Under the pieces are notes generated by a model. The model did no database searches. It worked only from the letters and a program-made list of their open reading frames with translations, and was not told the origin of the DNA. Shown here in pieces: positions 27,426-35,446 of a stretch of 64,000 bases of DNA. The stretch is from Novosphingobium guangzhouense. Its GTDB lineage: Bacteria > Pseudomonadota > Alphaproteobacteria > Sphingomonadales > Sphingomonadaceae. The number at the start of each line of letters is the position of its first letter. The first letter of the stretch is position 1. Location of the stretch: the NCBI RefSeq assembly GCF_002896965.1, contig NZ_LYMM01000021.1, positions 79,004 through 143,003 of the forward strand, written 5' to 3'. A program made the position numbers and the translations under genes.

Positions 27426-28112
27426 TCAGCTATCGACCGGCGCCATAAGCAGGTCGCGCAGCGCGTCGAGGCTGGGCAGGACCAGCGCGCCCGCCGCGGC
27501 CATCTCGTCTGTCGCGGGCAACAGGTCCGGCACCATGACGGTGGGGATTCCGGCCGATGTGGCGGAAAGTACGCCCGCGTAGCTGTCCTCCACCGCCAGG
27601 CAGTGCGCCGGATCGATGCCCAGGCGGCTGGCGGCCAGCAGGTAGGGTTCGGGGCTGGGCTTGGGCTCGATAACGTCGCTGCGGGTGACGATGACGTCGA
27701 AGTAGTCGATCAGCCCGGCCTTCTCCAGCCGCCGCTCTGCCAGTCCGCCGTTAGTCGAGGTGCACAGCGCCATGGGAATGCCCGAGGCGCGGAAATGCTC
27801 AAGGATCAGCACCGCGCCGGGGCGCAGTTCGACGCCCCGGTCCAGCATGGCCATGAACAGCGCGTCGGCCTCGTCGTAGAAGCGGGCCAGCGGGAATTCG
27901 GGGCCGAGCCGTTCGGCAAGCATCTTTTCGTTAAGGTCGCGGCTGATGCCCACCATCGCATCGAGCACGTCTTCCCCCAGCGGCCAGCCGATCGCCTCGG
28001 CCGTCAGCGCATAGCTGCGGTGATGCGCGGCTTCGGTGGCGATGAGGGTGCCGTCCATGTCGAAGATGGCGGCCCTGACGGGATCGGGGATGGAATTGGG
28101 AATGGTGGCCAT
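27426..28112 (-). CDS. HAD-IA phosphatase/phosphomutase-like protein
   Basis: A 228-residue haloacid-dehalogenase-family hydrolase. Motif I is IFDMDGTLIATE, motif II is LCTSTNGG, motif III uses the Lys of VIEPKPSPEPYL, and motif IV is AVEDSYAGVLSA; the four-helix cap is inserted between I and II. Sequence style is that of beta-phosphoglucomutase-like phosphatases. Substrate unknown. It lies at the 3' end of the minus-strand ast operon, 79 bases after astB, and may be co-transcribed, though a functional link to arginine degradation is not evident. Confidence 0.83.
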   Translation of the reverse strand: MATIPNSIPDPVRAAIFDMDGTLIATEAAHHRSYALTAEAIGWPLGEDVLDAMVGISRDLNEKMLAERLGPEFPLARFYDEADALFMAMLDRGVELRPGAVLILEHFRASGIPMALCTSTNGGLAERRLEKAGLIDYFDVIVTRSDVIEPKPSPEPYLLAASRLGIDPAHCLAVEDSYAGVLSATSAGIPTVMVPDLLPATDEMAAAGALVLPSLDALRDLLMAPVDS

Positions 28113-28191
28113 GTTCTCACTATGGCGATGCTGCGCGCAGGTGCCATTGCAAAGAGCGGAACGCTGCGCAGCTTTTGCGCAAGTTGCCGCC

Positions 28192-29457
28192 TTATCCCGC
28201 CAGCTCGTCCAGCCCCAGTTCCGCGCAGAGGGCAGAGCGTGCCTCGACGCAGGCGGCCCATAGCGCCGGGCTCGACAAGTCCTCCACCGCTATCCGTTCC
28301 GGCCAGAGCCGCGCGACCAGCGCCTCGATCCGGTCCAGCTTTTCGGGGCTGGCGATGAAGCGCGGATCGACCGTTGCGGGGTCTGCCACCACGCGAAGGC
28401 GCAGGCACGCGGGGCCACCGCCGTTTGCCATGCTTTCGCGCAGGTCATGCACGAAGAGATGGCGGATGGGCCCCCCATTATGGCCGGTTCCGGCGACGTG
28501 CGCCTCCAGCCAGCGCCAGACCGAAGGCGTTTCGCGCGCCTCGCCGGGAAGAACCAGCGCGGATTCCCCGGAAGGCAGCGTCACCAACTGGGCGTTGAAC
28601 AAGTAGGACGTGATCGCGTCCGACAGGCTGACCTCGGCAGCGGGAACCTCGACGATCTCGATCTCGGGCAGCTTCTCGCGCAGCTGTGCATAGAGCGCAT
28701 CGCGGTCGGCGAAGGCGAGTTCGTGAGTGAACAGCACCCGTTCGTTGGCCACGGCGACGACATCGTTGTGGAACGCCCCCGCCGCGATCGCCGCGTCCGA
28801 CTGGCGCGCGAAGATGGTGCGCGCCGGGTCAAGGCCGTGGATGCGGGCTACGGCTTCGGACGCCTCGCGGTGCTGGCGGGCGGGGTAGGGGCCTCCGGTC
28901 ACGCCATAGACGAACACCTCGACCCCCGGCGCATCATGGTCCGCGCAGAGCCGCATGTGGTTGGCCGCGCCTTCATCTCCGAAGGGCGCGGGGACCGGCG
29001 GGTGCACGGCGAAGTGCGCTTCGTTCGCGAAGGCGATCCGCAGCTGCGCCAGCGTTTCGCGCCATTCGTGGCTGCGGTGCGGCATCGTCACGAGGTTGGC
29101 GACGGTCAGGTGGCAGCGCCCGTCCGCCGTGTCCGCGCCGGGCGATACGGTGGCCGCGTTCGCCGCCCACATCGAGGAGGCCGACAGAGCATTGGCGCGC
29201 AGCGTGTCGCTTGCGGCTTCGACCGAGGTGCCCAGCTGGCCCAGCCACTCCGCATCCGGGCGGCGCTGCGGCAGGAAGAAGCCCTGCGCCAGCCCACGCT
29301 GCAGATTGGCGCGCATCTTCGCCAGCCCCTGCAACGCGGCGGCGCGTGGGGCGGAAACCTTGCCGAAATTCCTGGTCGAGGCGAGGTTGCCGAGGCTCAG
29401 CCCCGCGTAATTGTGGCTGGGGCCGACGATGCCGTCGAAATTGATCTCTGTGCGCAT
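28192..29457 (-). CDS. astB: N-succinylarginine dihydrolase
   Basis: Second step of the arginine succinyltransferase pathway: N2-succinylarginine to succinylornithine plus ammonia and CO2. The 421-residue protein starts MRTEINFDGIVGPSHNYAGL, the family signature, with the amidinotransferase-type catalytic residues in FHNDVVAVANERVLFTHELAF and the catalytic Cys in NGGGPACLRLRV. Length fits AstB of other proteobacteria. It follows astA after a 60-base gap in the same orientation. astC (succinylornithine transaminase) is not in the window. Confidence 0.95.
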   Translation of the reverse strand: MRTEINFDGIVGPSHNYAGLSLGNLASTRNFGKVSAPRAAALQGLAKMRANLQRGLAQGFFLPQRRPDAEWLGQLGTSVEAASDTLRANALSASSMWAANAATVSPGADTADGRCHLTVANLVTMPHRSHEWRETLAQLRIAFANEAHFAVHPPVPAPFGDEGAANHMRLCADHDAPGVEVFVYGVTGGPYPARQHREASEAVARIHGLDPARTIFARQSDAAIAAGAFHNDVVAVANERVLFTHELAFADRDALYAQLREKLPEIEIVEVPAAEVSLSDAITSYLFNAQLVTLPSGESALVLPGEARETPSVWRWLEAHVAGTGHNGGPIRHLFVHDLRESMANGGGPACLRLRVVADPATVDPRFIASPEKLDRIEALVARLWPERIAVEDLSSPALWAACVEARSALCAELGLDELAG

Positions 29458-29517
29458 GGGATGGAACCTAGCGTTAGGGGGCAGGGCAGGACAGTGGTTT
29501 CGAGGGGGCTTGCCCGG

Positions 29518-30528
29518 TCACGCCGGAGCGACCGTAACGGTATCCCCCACGCCGACGCCCAGCAGCGCGGCCGCCGCTTCGTCCAGCGTGCCGTGCTGAT
29601 CCACGCTGCCAAGGCAGGCGCGGAAATCGGCCAGCCTGCCGGTGGCGACAAGGTGAGTCTGCTCGCCCTGCGCAGGGGGCGCCAGCGCCGATATTTGCAC
29701 CGTCCGGGCCTGCTTCACGGTGCGGATCTGGTCGGTTTTCGCGATCATCGTCGGGCCGCCGTCGAAGATATCGATGTAGTTCTGGAAGGCAAAACCTTCG
29801 CTTTCCAGCATCCGCATCGCCGGGCGGCCGGAATAGTGCGGCTGGCCCATCACCTGCCGCGCCGCTTCGGACAGCAGGGCGGTGTAGATCGGGTGCTTGG
29901 GCATCAGGTCGGCGATGAACTGGTTGCCGTGCGTAGCGTTGAATTCGTCGGCGTCGCGGAAACTCATGTCGAAGAAGCGCCCGGCAAGGCCGTCCCAGAA
30001 CGGCGAATTGCCTGCATCGTCGATGGCGCCGCGCAATTCGGCCAGCATGGTTTCGCCAAAGCGTTCGCGGTGCATGGCCACGAACAGGTAGCGGCTGCGT
30101 GCCAGCAGCTTGCCCACGCCCGCCGATCGCTCGGTAGCATCAAGGTAGAGCCCGCCCACTTCGCTGGCGCCGTCCAGATCAGTGGAAAGCGTCAGCATCT
30201 CTGCACGGAAGGTGCGGTCCAGTTCCTTGGAATGCTGGGTGATGCGGCCGATGCGATAGGAATAGAACGGCAGTTCGGTGCCGACTTGCGAGAACGCCTG
30301 GCAGGTGCCGCGCACTTTGCCGGTTTCGGTGTCTTCGAGGATGAAGGCGAACAGGTCGTTGGCGATCTGCCCGTCGTCCCTCGCGAAGCACTTCGCCGCG
30401 CGCTCCAGCTTGCCCTTCAGGGTCGGCTTGTCGGGCGGCAGGTTGGTGAAGCCGCCGCCGGTGCCCTTGGCCATGCGGTAGAGTGCCTCAAGATCGCCTT
30501 CGCGGGCGGTGCGCAACAGGAACGTCAC
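29518..30528 (-). CDS. astA: Arginine N-succinyltransferase
   Basis: First step of the AST pathway: succinyl-CoA plus arginine to N2-succinylarginine. The 336-residue protein (GTG start) has the AstA order: FLLRTAREGDLEALYRMAK at the start, GTCQAFSQVGTELPFYSYRIG, and the segment NSPFWDGLAGRFFDMSFRDAD with HPIYTALL. The GTG at 30528 overlaps the stop of the M20 peptidase gene (GTGA), so translation is coupled. AstB follows 60 bases downstream. Confidence 0.93.
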   Translation of the reverse strand: MTFLLRTAREGDLEALYRMAKGTGGGFTNLPPDKPTLKGKLERAAKCFARDDGQIANDLFAFILEDTETGKVRGTCQAFSQVGTELPFYSYRIGRITQHSKELDRTFRAEMLTLSTDLDGASEVGGLYLDATERSAGVGKLLARSRYLFVAMHRERFGETMLAELRGAIDDAGNSPFWDGLAGRFFDMSFRDADEFNATHGNQFIADLMPKHPIYTALLSEAARQVMGQPHYSGRPAMRMLESEGFAFQNYIDIFDGGPTMIAKTDQIRTVKQARTVQISALAPPAQGEQTHLVATGRLADFRACLGSVDQHGTLDEAAAALLGVGVGDTVTVAPA

Positions 30529-31730
30529 AGGTGCAATCCTCCCCGGTCGAGGCGATGCATCACAAGCGCCGTAAGGCGGGCGCGGGCGTCTAGCGAACTG
30601 GCGATCATGAACTCCTGCGGTGAATGGATAGAGCCCCCCAGCGCGCCCATCGTGTCCAGCACGGGAACGCCGCAAGCAGCGATGTTGTTGCCGTCGCACA
30701 CCCCGCCGGTGTCCTGCCAGCGCATAGGCTGGCCCAGATCGGCAGCGGCCTTGCTGACGAGGCCGAACAACGCCTCGGTCCGTGGGGTGATCGGCTTGGG
30801 CGGGCGCGATACATGGCCGTGAAGGTGGATATGCACGTCATGCGCGGCGCTGACCTGCGCCACTGCTTCATCGACCAGCACGCGGGCGATCTGCGCCAGT
30901 TCGGGCGAGCGGGGGCGCAAGTTGAAGTGCAGGATCGCAAGGTCGGGCACGGTGTTGTTGGGGGCGCCGCCCTCGATCCGGGCGGGGTTGATCGTCAATC
31001 CGTCACGGATACCCGCGGCAAGGCGCAGCGCAAGGTCGCTGGCGGCAAGCAGGGCATTGCGCCCATCCTGCGGGTTGCGTCCGGCATGGGCGGAGCGGCC
31101 GGTAACCACGGCGGCGTAATTGCCCGAACCGGGCCGCGCGCGGGCCATCGATCCATCGGGCAGGCCGGGTTCATAAGTCAGCGCCGCCAGCTTGCCTTGC
31201 GCCAGTTGTGCGATCAGCGCGGCGGAGGACAGCGAACCCGTTTCCTCGTCGCTGTTGATCAGCACGTCGTAACCCAGCATCGGCATGCCCCGTTCAAAGG
31301 CTGAGAGGCCCGCAAGCATCAGCGCAAGGCCGCCCTTCATGTCGGCGGTGCCGGGACCGTTCACGGTGTCCGCGTCCAGCCAGGTGCAGGTCTGGAAGGG
31401 ATGATCGTGCGGGTAGACGGTGTCCATGTGCCCGGTCAGAATGACCCGGTGCTCGGCCTCGGGCCGGACGGAGAGGACAAGGTGGCGGCCGTGGCCGACT
31501 TCGCGCAGCTGGCCCTTGCCGTCCACTTTCTCGACCGGCGCGGGATCGACGAGGCGCACTTCGCCCGGCAGCGCGGCAAAGGCGTGGGCCAGCCGGTCGG
31601 CCATCGCGGCAAGCCCATCGAGGTTGCCGGTGCCGCTGTTGATCGCGGCCCAGTCCAGCGTGCGGTCAAGGATCGGCGCGCGCTCTACGGGGTCGAGCAG
31701 GTCCAGTTCCTCGCCCGTCAGCGCGCTCAT
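30525..31730 (-). CDS. M20-family metallopeptidase in the ast operon
   Basis: A 401-residue zinc peptidase of the M20/glutamate-carboxypeptidase type: VILTGHMDTVYP (metal His-x-Asp), the bridging Asp in GPGTADMKGGLALML, the catalytic Glu pair in INSDEETGS and the final metal ligand in GGSIHSPQEF. The pathway's last step, succinylglutamate hydrolysis, is normally done by AstE, an M14-type enzyme. No AstE is in the window, so this M20 enzyme is a candidate replacement. That is inference from position: it overlaps astD upstream (ATGA) and astA downstream (GTGA). The start at 31730 was chosen over the longer open frame because of those couplings. Confidence 0.85.
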   Translation of the reverse strand: MSALTGEELDLLDPVERAPILDRTLDWAAINSGTGNLDGLAAMADRLAHAFAALPGEVRLVDPAPVEKVDGKGQLREVGHGRHLVLSVRPEAEHRVILTGHMDTVYPHDHPFQTCTWLDADTVNGPGTADMKGGLALMLAGLSAFERGMPMLGYDVLINSDEETGSLSSAALIAQLAQGKLAALTYEPGLPDGSMARARPGSGNYAAVVTGRSAHAGRNPQDGRNALLAASDLALRLAAGIRDGLTINPARIEGGAPNNTVPDLAILHFNLRPRSPELAQIARVLVDEAVAQVSAAHDVHIHLHGHVSRPPKPITPRTEALFGLVSKAAADLGQPMRWQDTGGVCDGNNIAACGVPVLDTMGALGGSIHSPQEFMIASSLDARARLTALVMHRLDRGGLHL

Positions 31731-33151
31731 GGTCTGATCTTGCCGTTCAGCGCGCCTGCGTTGCCGCCCGCGTCGGCGGCTTCGAAGCTGGCGATCGGGT
31801 AGGCGCAGTAATCCGCGGCGTAGTAGGCGCTGGGCCGGTGGTTGCCGCTTTCGCCAAGCCCACCGAAGGGCATCGATCCCGCCGCGCCGGTGGTCGGCCG
31901 ATTGCGGTTGACCACGCCAGCCCGGCACTCGACAAGGAAGCGCTGCCACAGGACATCGTCAGCGCTGATCAGCCCGGCGGAAAGGCCGAAGCGGGTGTTG
32001 TTCGCAGCTTCGATCGCTGCGTCGAAGTCCGGCACGCGGCTGACTTGCAGGACGGGGGCGAAGATTTCCTCGTCCGGCACGAACACGCCGGTCACGTCGA
32101 GAATGCCGGGGGTGACGAAGGCGGCGGAGCGGCCCTCGATCCCGGTGAAGGGCCGGATTACCCTTGCGCCGCTTGTAACAAGTCCGTCGAAGCGGGCCTT
32201 TGCGGCGGCAGCGGCGGCATCGGAGATCAGCGGACCGAACCACGGCTCGGGCGTCTCGTCCCAGGCGCCGATGACGATGCGGTCTGCCAGCGCGGCCACG
32301 GCATCGACCAGCGCGGAGCCGAAGGCGTTGTCCGGCACGATCAGGCGCCGCGCGCAGGAACAGCGCTGGCCGGTGGTGATGAAGGCCGATTGCACGACGA
32401 CAGAGGCGGCTTCCTGGATATCGTCCGCATCCCATGCGACCAGCGGATTGTTGCCACCCAGCTCCAGCGCCAGGATCACGTCGGGCCGGTCTGCAAAGAC
32501 GCGGCGGAAATGTGCGCCCGCTCCTGCAGAGCCGGTGAACAGCAGGCCGTCGACCCGCCCGGCAACCAGCGCTTCGCCGGTTTCGCGCGCCCCCTGTATG
32601 CACTGGAAGACGTGCGGATGATCCGCCAGCGCCTCGGCCCAGCACTCGGCCATCAGCGCACCGGTGGCAGGCGTCATCTCGGACGGCTTGAAGACGACCG
32701 TGTTGCCCGCAAGCAGGGCGGGGATGATGTGGCCGTTGGGCAGGTGGCCGGGAAAGTTGAACGGCCCCAGCACCGCCATGACGCCATGCGGGCGGTGGCG
32801 CAGCACCGCCTGCCCGAACGGCATGTCGGTGCGCTTTTCGCCCGCGCGCTCGGCCTGTGCCCGGATCGAGATGTCGACCTTGCCGATCATCGAGGCGACT
32901 TCGCTGCGGGTTTCCCACAGCGGCTTGCCGGTTTCGCGCGCGATGGTTTCTGCCAGCGCGTCCTTGCGGGCCTCAAGCGCCTGCTTGTAGCGCTGCACCG
33001 CCTCTACGCGTTGCTGCGTGCCTTGTGCGGCCCAGCCGGCAAACGCCTTGCGCGCCCGCATCAGCGCGGCGGAAACGTCATGGGTATCAGCGACTTGCCC
33101 TTCCCAGACAAGCGTGCCGTCGGCGGGATTGAAGGATTGCAGCGTGGTCAT
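31727..33151 (-). CDS. astD: Succinylglutamate semialdehyde dehydrogenase
   Basis: NAD-dependent aldehyde dehydrogenase that oxidises N-succinylglutamate 5-semialdehyde to N-succinylglutamate. The 474-residue protein has the ALDH features: GPFNFPGHLPNGHIIPALLAG, the catalytic Glu in LALELGGNNPLVAWDADD, and the catalytic Cys in FITTGQRCSCARRL. The ending SGNHRPSAYYAADYCAYP is the usual AstD tail. It overlaps both neighbours by four bases, so the DUF1338, AstD, M20 and AstA proteins are coupled. Confidence 0.93.
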   Translation of the reverse strand: MTTLQSFNPADGTLVWEGQVADTHDVSAALMRARKAFAGWAAQGTQQRVEAVQRYKQALEARKDALAETIARETGKPLWETRSEVASMIGKVDISIRAQAERAGEKRTDMPFGQAVLRHRPHGVMAVLGPFNFPGHLPNGHIIPALLAGNTVVFKPSEMTPATGALMAECWAEALADHPHVFQCIQGARETGEALVAGRVDGLLFTGSAGAGAHFRRVFADRPDVILALELGGNNPLVAWDADDIQEAASVVVQSAFITTGQRCSCARRLIVPDNAFGSALVDAVAALADRIVIGAWDETPEPWFGPLISDAAAAAAKARFDGLVTSGARVIRPFTGIEGRSAAFVTPGILDVTGVFVPDEEIFAPVLQVSRVPDFDAAIEAANNTRFGLSAGLISADDVLWQRFLVECRAGVVNRNRPTTGAAGSMPFGGLGESGNHRPSAYYAADYCAYPIASFEAADAGGNAGALNGKIRP

Positions 33152-34182
33152 GTCTGTTCTCTCGTCACGGCGAAGATGCCGGTCGCGTTGCCGCTGTCGA
33201 ACGTCAGGTCGATGAGGCCGGTTTCGGGATCGATATCGCGCGAAATGAACTCGTAGAACGACCCCGGCACGTCGCGCGTCAATTCGGTGCCGTCAGGCAG
33301 GCGGAACGGGCGGACGACCTTGTCGGCCAGGATCGCGGTCTGCCGCACGCGGCCGTTGCGGGATATCTCTACAGCGGGCTTCAGGGGGTAACCCTCTGTT
33401 TTCAAATCCTGTGCGTGGGCTTCTACATCGGGCACGCGGGTGGTCGCGTGGTTGAAGGCATTGCCTTCGGTGGCGATCCAGGCGCCTTCCTTGCTGTGTT
33501 CCAGCAGGGCCTCATAATCCGCAAGGGCAGGTGCAGGGTGGCGCCGGGTGAATGCGGCAAGAGCGCCGCGAAGGATGGTGACGCCGTCCGCGATGCTGCA
33601 TTCGCCGCTCTTCGCAAGCGCATCCAGCGCGGCCTGCTCGACCGGGCCGATCGGATCGCTCGAACTCCGGAAAATGGCGGCGGCCGCGGCCTGCGCGGGT
33701 TCCGGCAGCTGGGACACGTGCAGCTCTGACACGAAGAACTGCGGCACGCTGGCGGGCAGGTCCACCTGCACATAGGCGCGCCCGGTCATGGTCAGCGCGG
33801 GCAGCGGGTAAAGCCCGCGCACTTCGTAGCCGAGCGGGGCCAGGAACCGGCCGAAACCTTCATGGCCCGAAGGCAATGCGCCGGTTTCCCCGTCGATGGT
33901 GCGCAAGGCGCCATGGTCGAACACGATCGGCTCGCCAGAGGCGCGCATCCGCTGGACGTAGCGCGCGGCAGTGGGCACGCGGTCCAGCAGGTCGACGAAC
34001 AGCGCAGCGTTCAGCGCCATCGACACTTGCGCGCGGCTGGCGCGATCGCCCGTGCCGGCCAGCTTCGGGTCGATTTCCAAGGTGTCGAGCGCCCACTGCC
34101 CCTTGTCCGCGCCGATGATCGGCACCAGCAGGGCGTGCAGCGTTGCAAGGTCAGGCGAGGCGTCATGCGCGGCAGAAGCCAT
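33148..34182 (-). CDS. DUF1338 protein (2-oxoadipate dioxygenase/decarboxylase family, HglS-like)
   Basis: A 344-residue protein of the DUF1338 family, whose characterised member HglS of Pseudomonas converts 2-oxoadipate to D-2-hydroxyglutarate in lysine catabolism with non-heme iron. Family features seen here are the N-terminal helical region (ASPDLATLHALLVPIIG), PALTMTGRAYVQVDLP and the metal-binding GNAFNHATTRVPDVEA. It is the first gene of the ast operon, and its stop overlaps the astD start. Substrate in this context is not known. The ATG at 34182 was preferred over a TTG one codon upstream because a GGGGGA tract fits it. Confidence 0.8.
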   Translation of the reverse strand: MASAAHDASPDLATLHALLVPIIGADKGQWALDTLEIDPKLAGTGDRASRAQVSMALNAALFVDLLDRVPTAARYVQRMRASGEPIVFDHGALRTIDGETGALPSGHEGFGRFLAPLGYEVRGLYPLPALTMTGRAYVQVDLPASVPQFFVSELHVSQLPEPAQAAAAAIFRSSSDPIGPVEQAALDALAKSGECSIADGVTILRGALAAFTRRHPAPALADYEALLEHSKEGAWIATEGNAFNHATTRVPDVEAHAQDLKTEGYPLKPAVEISRNGRVRQTAILADKVVRPFRLPDGTELTRDVPGSFYEFISRDIDPETGLIDLTFDSGNATGIFAVTREQT

Positions 34183-34342
34183 CAATCCCCCGTTGTTCGT
34201 TTATTGCGTGAAGCGGCAACATAGGAAACCGCCTCAAGGAAGTCCATGCCGCGTCTGGGCGCGGGCTTCCTTGAGGCGTTCTGCGGTGTAGGGTACTGAC
34301 GCAAAACACAATCGAGGCGCTGACGGCCTCGAAGGAGCAGGT

Positions 34343-35392
34343 ATGACATTGATCGAAAGGCTGGGCCTTCGCCTGCCGCTGATCCAGGCACCGATGGCGG
34401 GAACCAGCACGCCGCTGCTGGCCGCGCAGGTATGCGAGGCCGGAGGGCTTGGTTCCATCGCGGTCGGGGCTACCGACGCTGCGGGTGCGCGTGCGATGAT
34501 CGCGCAACTGCGCGCGCTGACGGCGCGACCGTTCAACGTCAACCTCTTCGTCCATCCCACCCCGACGGCCGATCCGGTGCGGGAGGCGGGCTGGACCGAC
34601 TGGCTGCGTTCCCTGTTCGTAGAGTTCGGGGCAGAGCCGCCGCAGGCCCTGCAATCGCCCTACACCAGCTTCCTTGATGACGCCGCGATGCTGGCGATGC
34701 TGCTGGAAGAGGCGCCGCCGGTCGTCAGTTTCCATTTCGGCCTGCCGGGAGCCGACGCGATTGCGGCGCTGCGCGAACGCGGCGTGCTCTTGCTGGCCAC
34801 CGCGACCAATCTGGAAGAGGCGCGCGCGGTGGAGGCGGCGGGGATCGACGCCGTGGTGGCGCAAGGTATCGAGGCCGGCGGGCATCGCGGCATGTTCGAT
34901 CCCGCCGCGCCCGATCCGCAACTGGGCACGATGGTACTGACCCGGCTGCTGGCGCGCGAGGTGGCACTGCCGGTGATCGCGGCGGGGGGTATCATGGACG
35001 GCGCCGGGATCGCCGCCGCGCTGGACCTTGGCGCGGTCGCGGCGCAGCTGGGCACGGCCTTCGTCGGCTGCCCGGAATCGGCGGCGGACGATGCCTATCG
35101 TGCGGCGCTGGCAGGGCCGGGGGCATGGCACACCACGTTGACCTCACGCGTGTCGGGACGCCCGGCGCGGGCGCTGGCGAACCGTTTCACGGCGCTGGAA
35201 TCGGATCTTGCGGTGCCCGACTATCCGATCGCCTATCACGCCGGAAAAGCGCTTAACGCGGCGGCCAAGGCGAAGGGAGAACACGGCTATGGCGCGCAAT
35301 GGGCGGGGCAGGGCGCGCCGCTGGCAAGGGCGATGCCCGCCGCCGAACTTGTGGCGGTGCTGGAGCAGGAACTGGCCGCCGCGCGCGCCTGA
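34343..35392 (+). CDS. Nitronate monooxygenase (2-nitropropane dioxygenase family)
   Basis: FMN-dependent TIM-barrel enzyme that oxidises alkyl nitronates to carbonyl compounds and nitrite. The 349-residue protein has PLIQAPMAGTSTPLLAAQV at the start, the GIEAGGHRGMF segment with the catalytic His, and the FMN phosphate region VIAAGGIMDGAGIAAALDLGA with AQLGTAFVGCPES, as in class I enzymes. An AAGGAG lies seven bases before the ATG. It is divergent from the DUF1338 gene with about 160 bases between; no functional link is evident. Confidence 0.9.
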   Translation: MTLIERLGLRLPLIQAPMAGTSTPLLAAQVCEAGGLGSIAVGATDAAGARAMIAQLRALTARPFNVNLFVHPTPTADPVREAGWTDWLRSLFVEFGAEPPQALQSPYTSFLDDAAMLAMLLEEAPPVVSFHFGLPGADAIAALRERGVLLLATATNLEEARAVEAAGIDAVVAQGIEAGGHRGMFDPAAPDPQLGTMVLTRLLAREVALPVIAAGGIMDGAGIAAALDLGAVAAQLGTAFVGCPESAADDAYRAALAGPGAWHTTLTSRVSGRPARALANRFTALESDLAVPDYPIAYHAGKALNAAAKAKGEHGYGAQWAGQGAPLARAMPAAELVAVLEQELAAARA

Positions 35393-35398
35393 ACCGGA

Positions 35399-35434
35399 AT
35401 TGCGGCCCCGGACCACCATGTCCGGGACCGCAAT
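35399..35434. repeat. Palindromic GC element between convergent genes, copy 2
   Basis: Arms ATTGCGGCCCCGGAC (35399-35413) and GTCCGGGACCGCAAT (35420-35434), loop CACCAT, with one C-A mismatch on the plus strand. The arms share TTGCGG-CCCGGA with the element at 23533-23565, and both stand between convergent genes. Probable bidirectional terminator or member of a dispersed repeat family. Confidence 0.68.
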
Positions 35435-35446
35435 CCAATTCGTGCA

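Noticed and set aside
34183..34342. A possible small gene between the DUF1338 and nitronate monooxygenase genes
   Set aside because: The space is only divergent promoter region; short frames have no ribosome site or conserved look.
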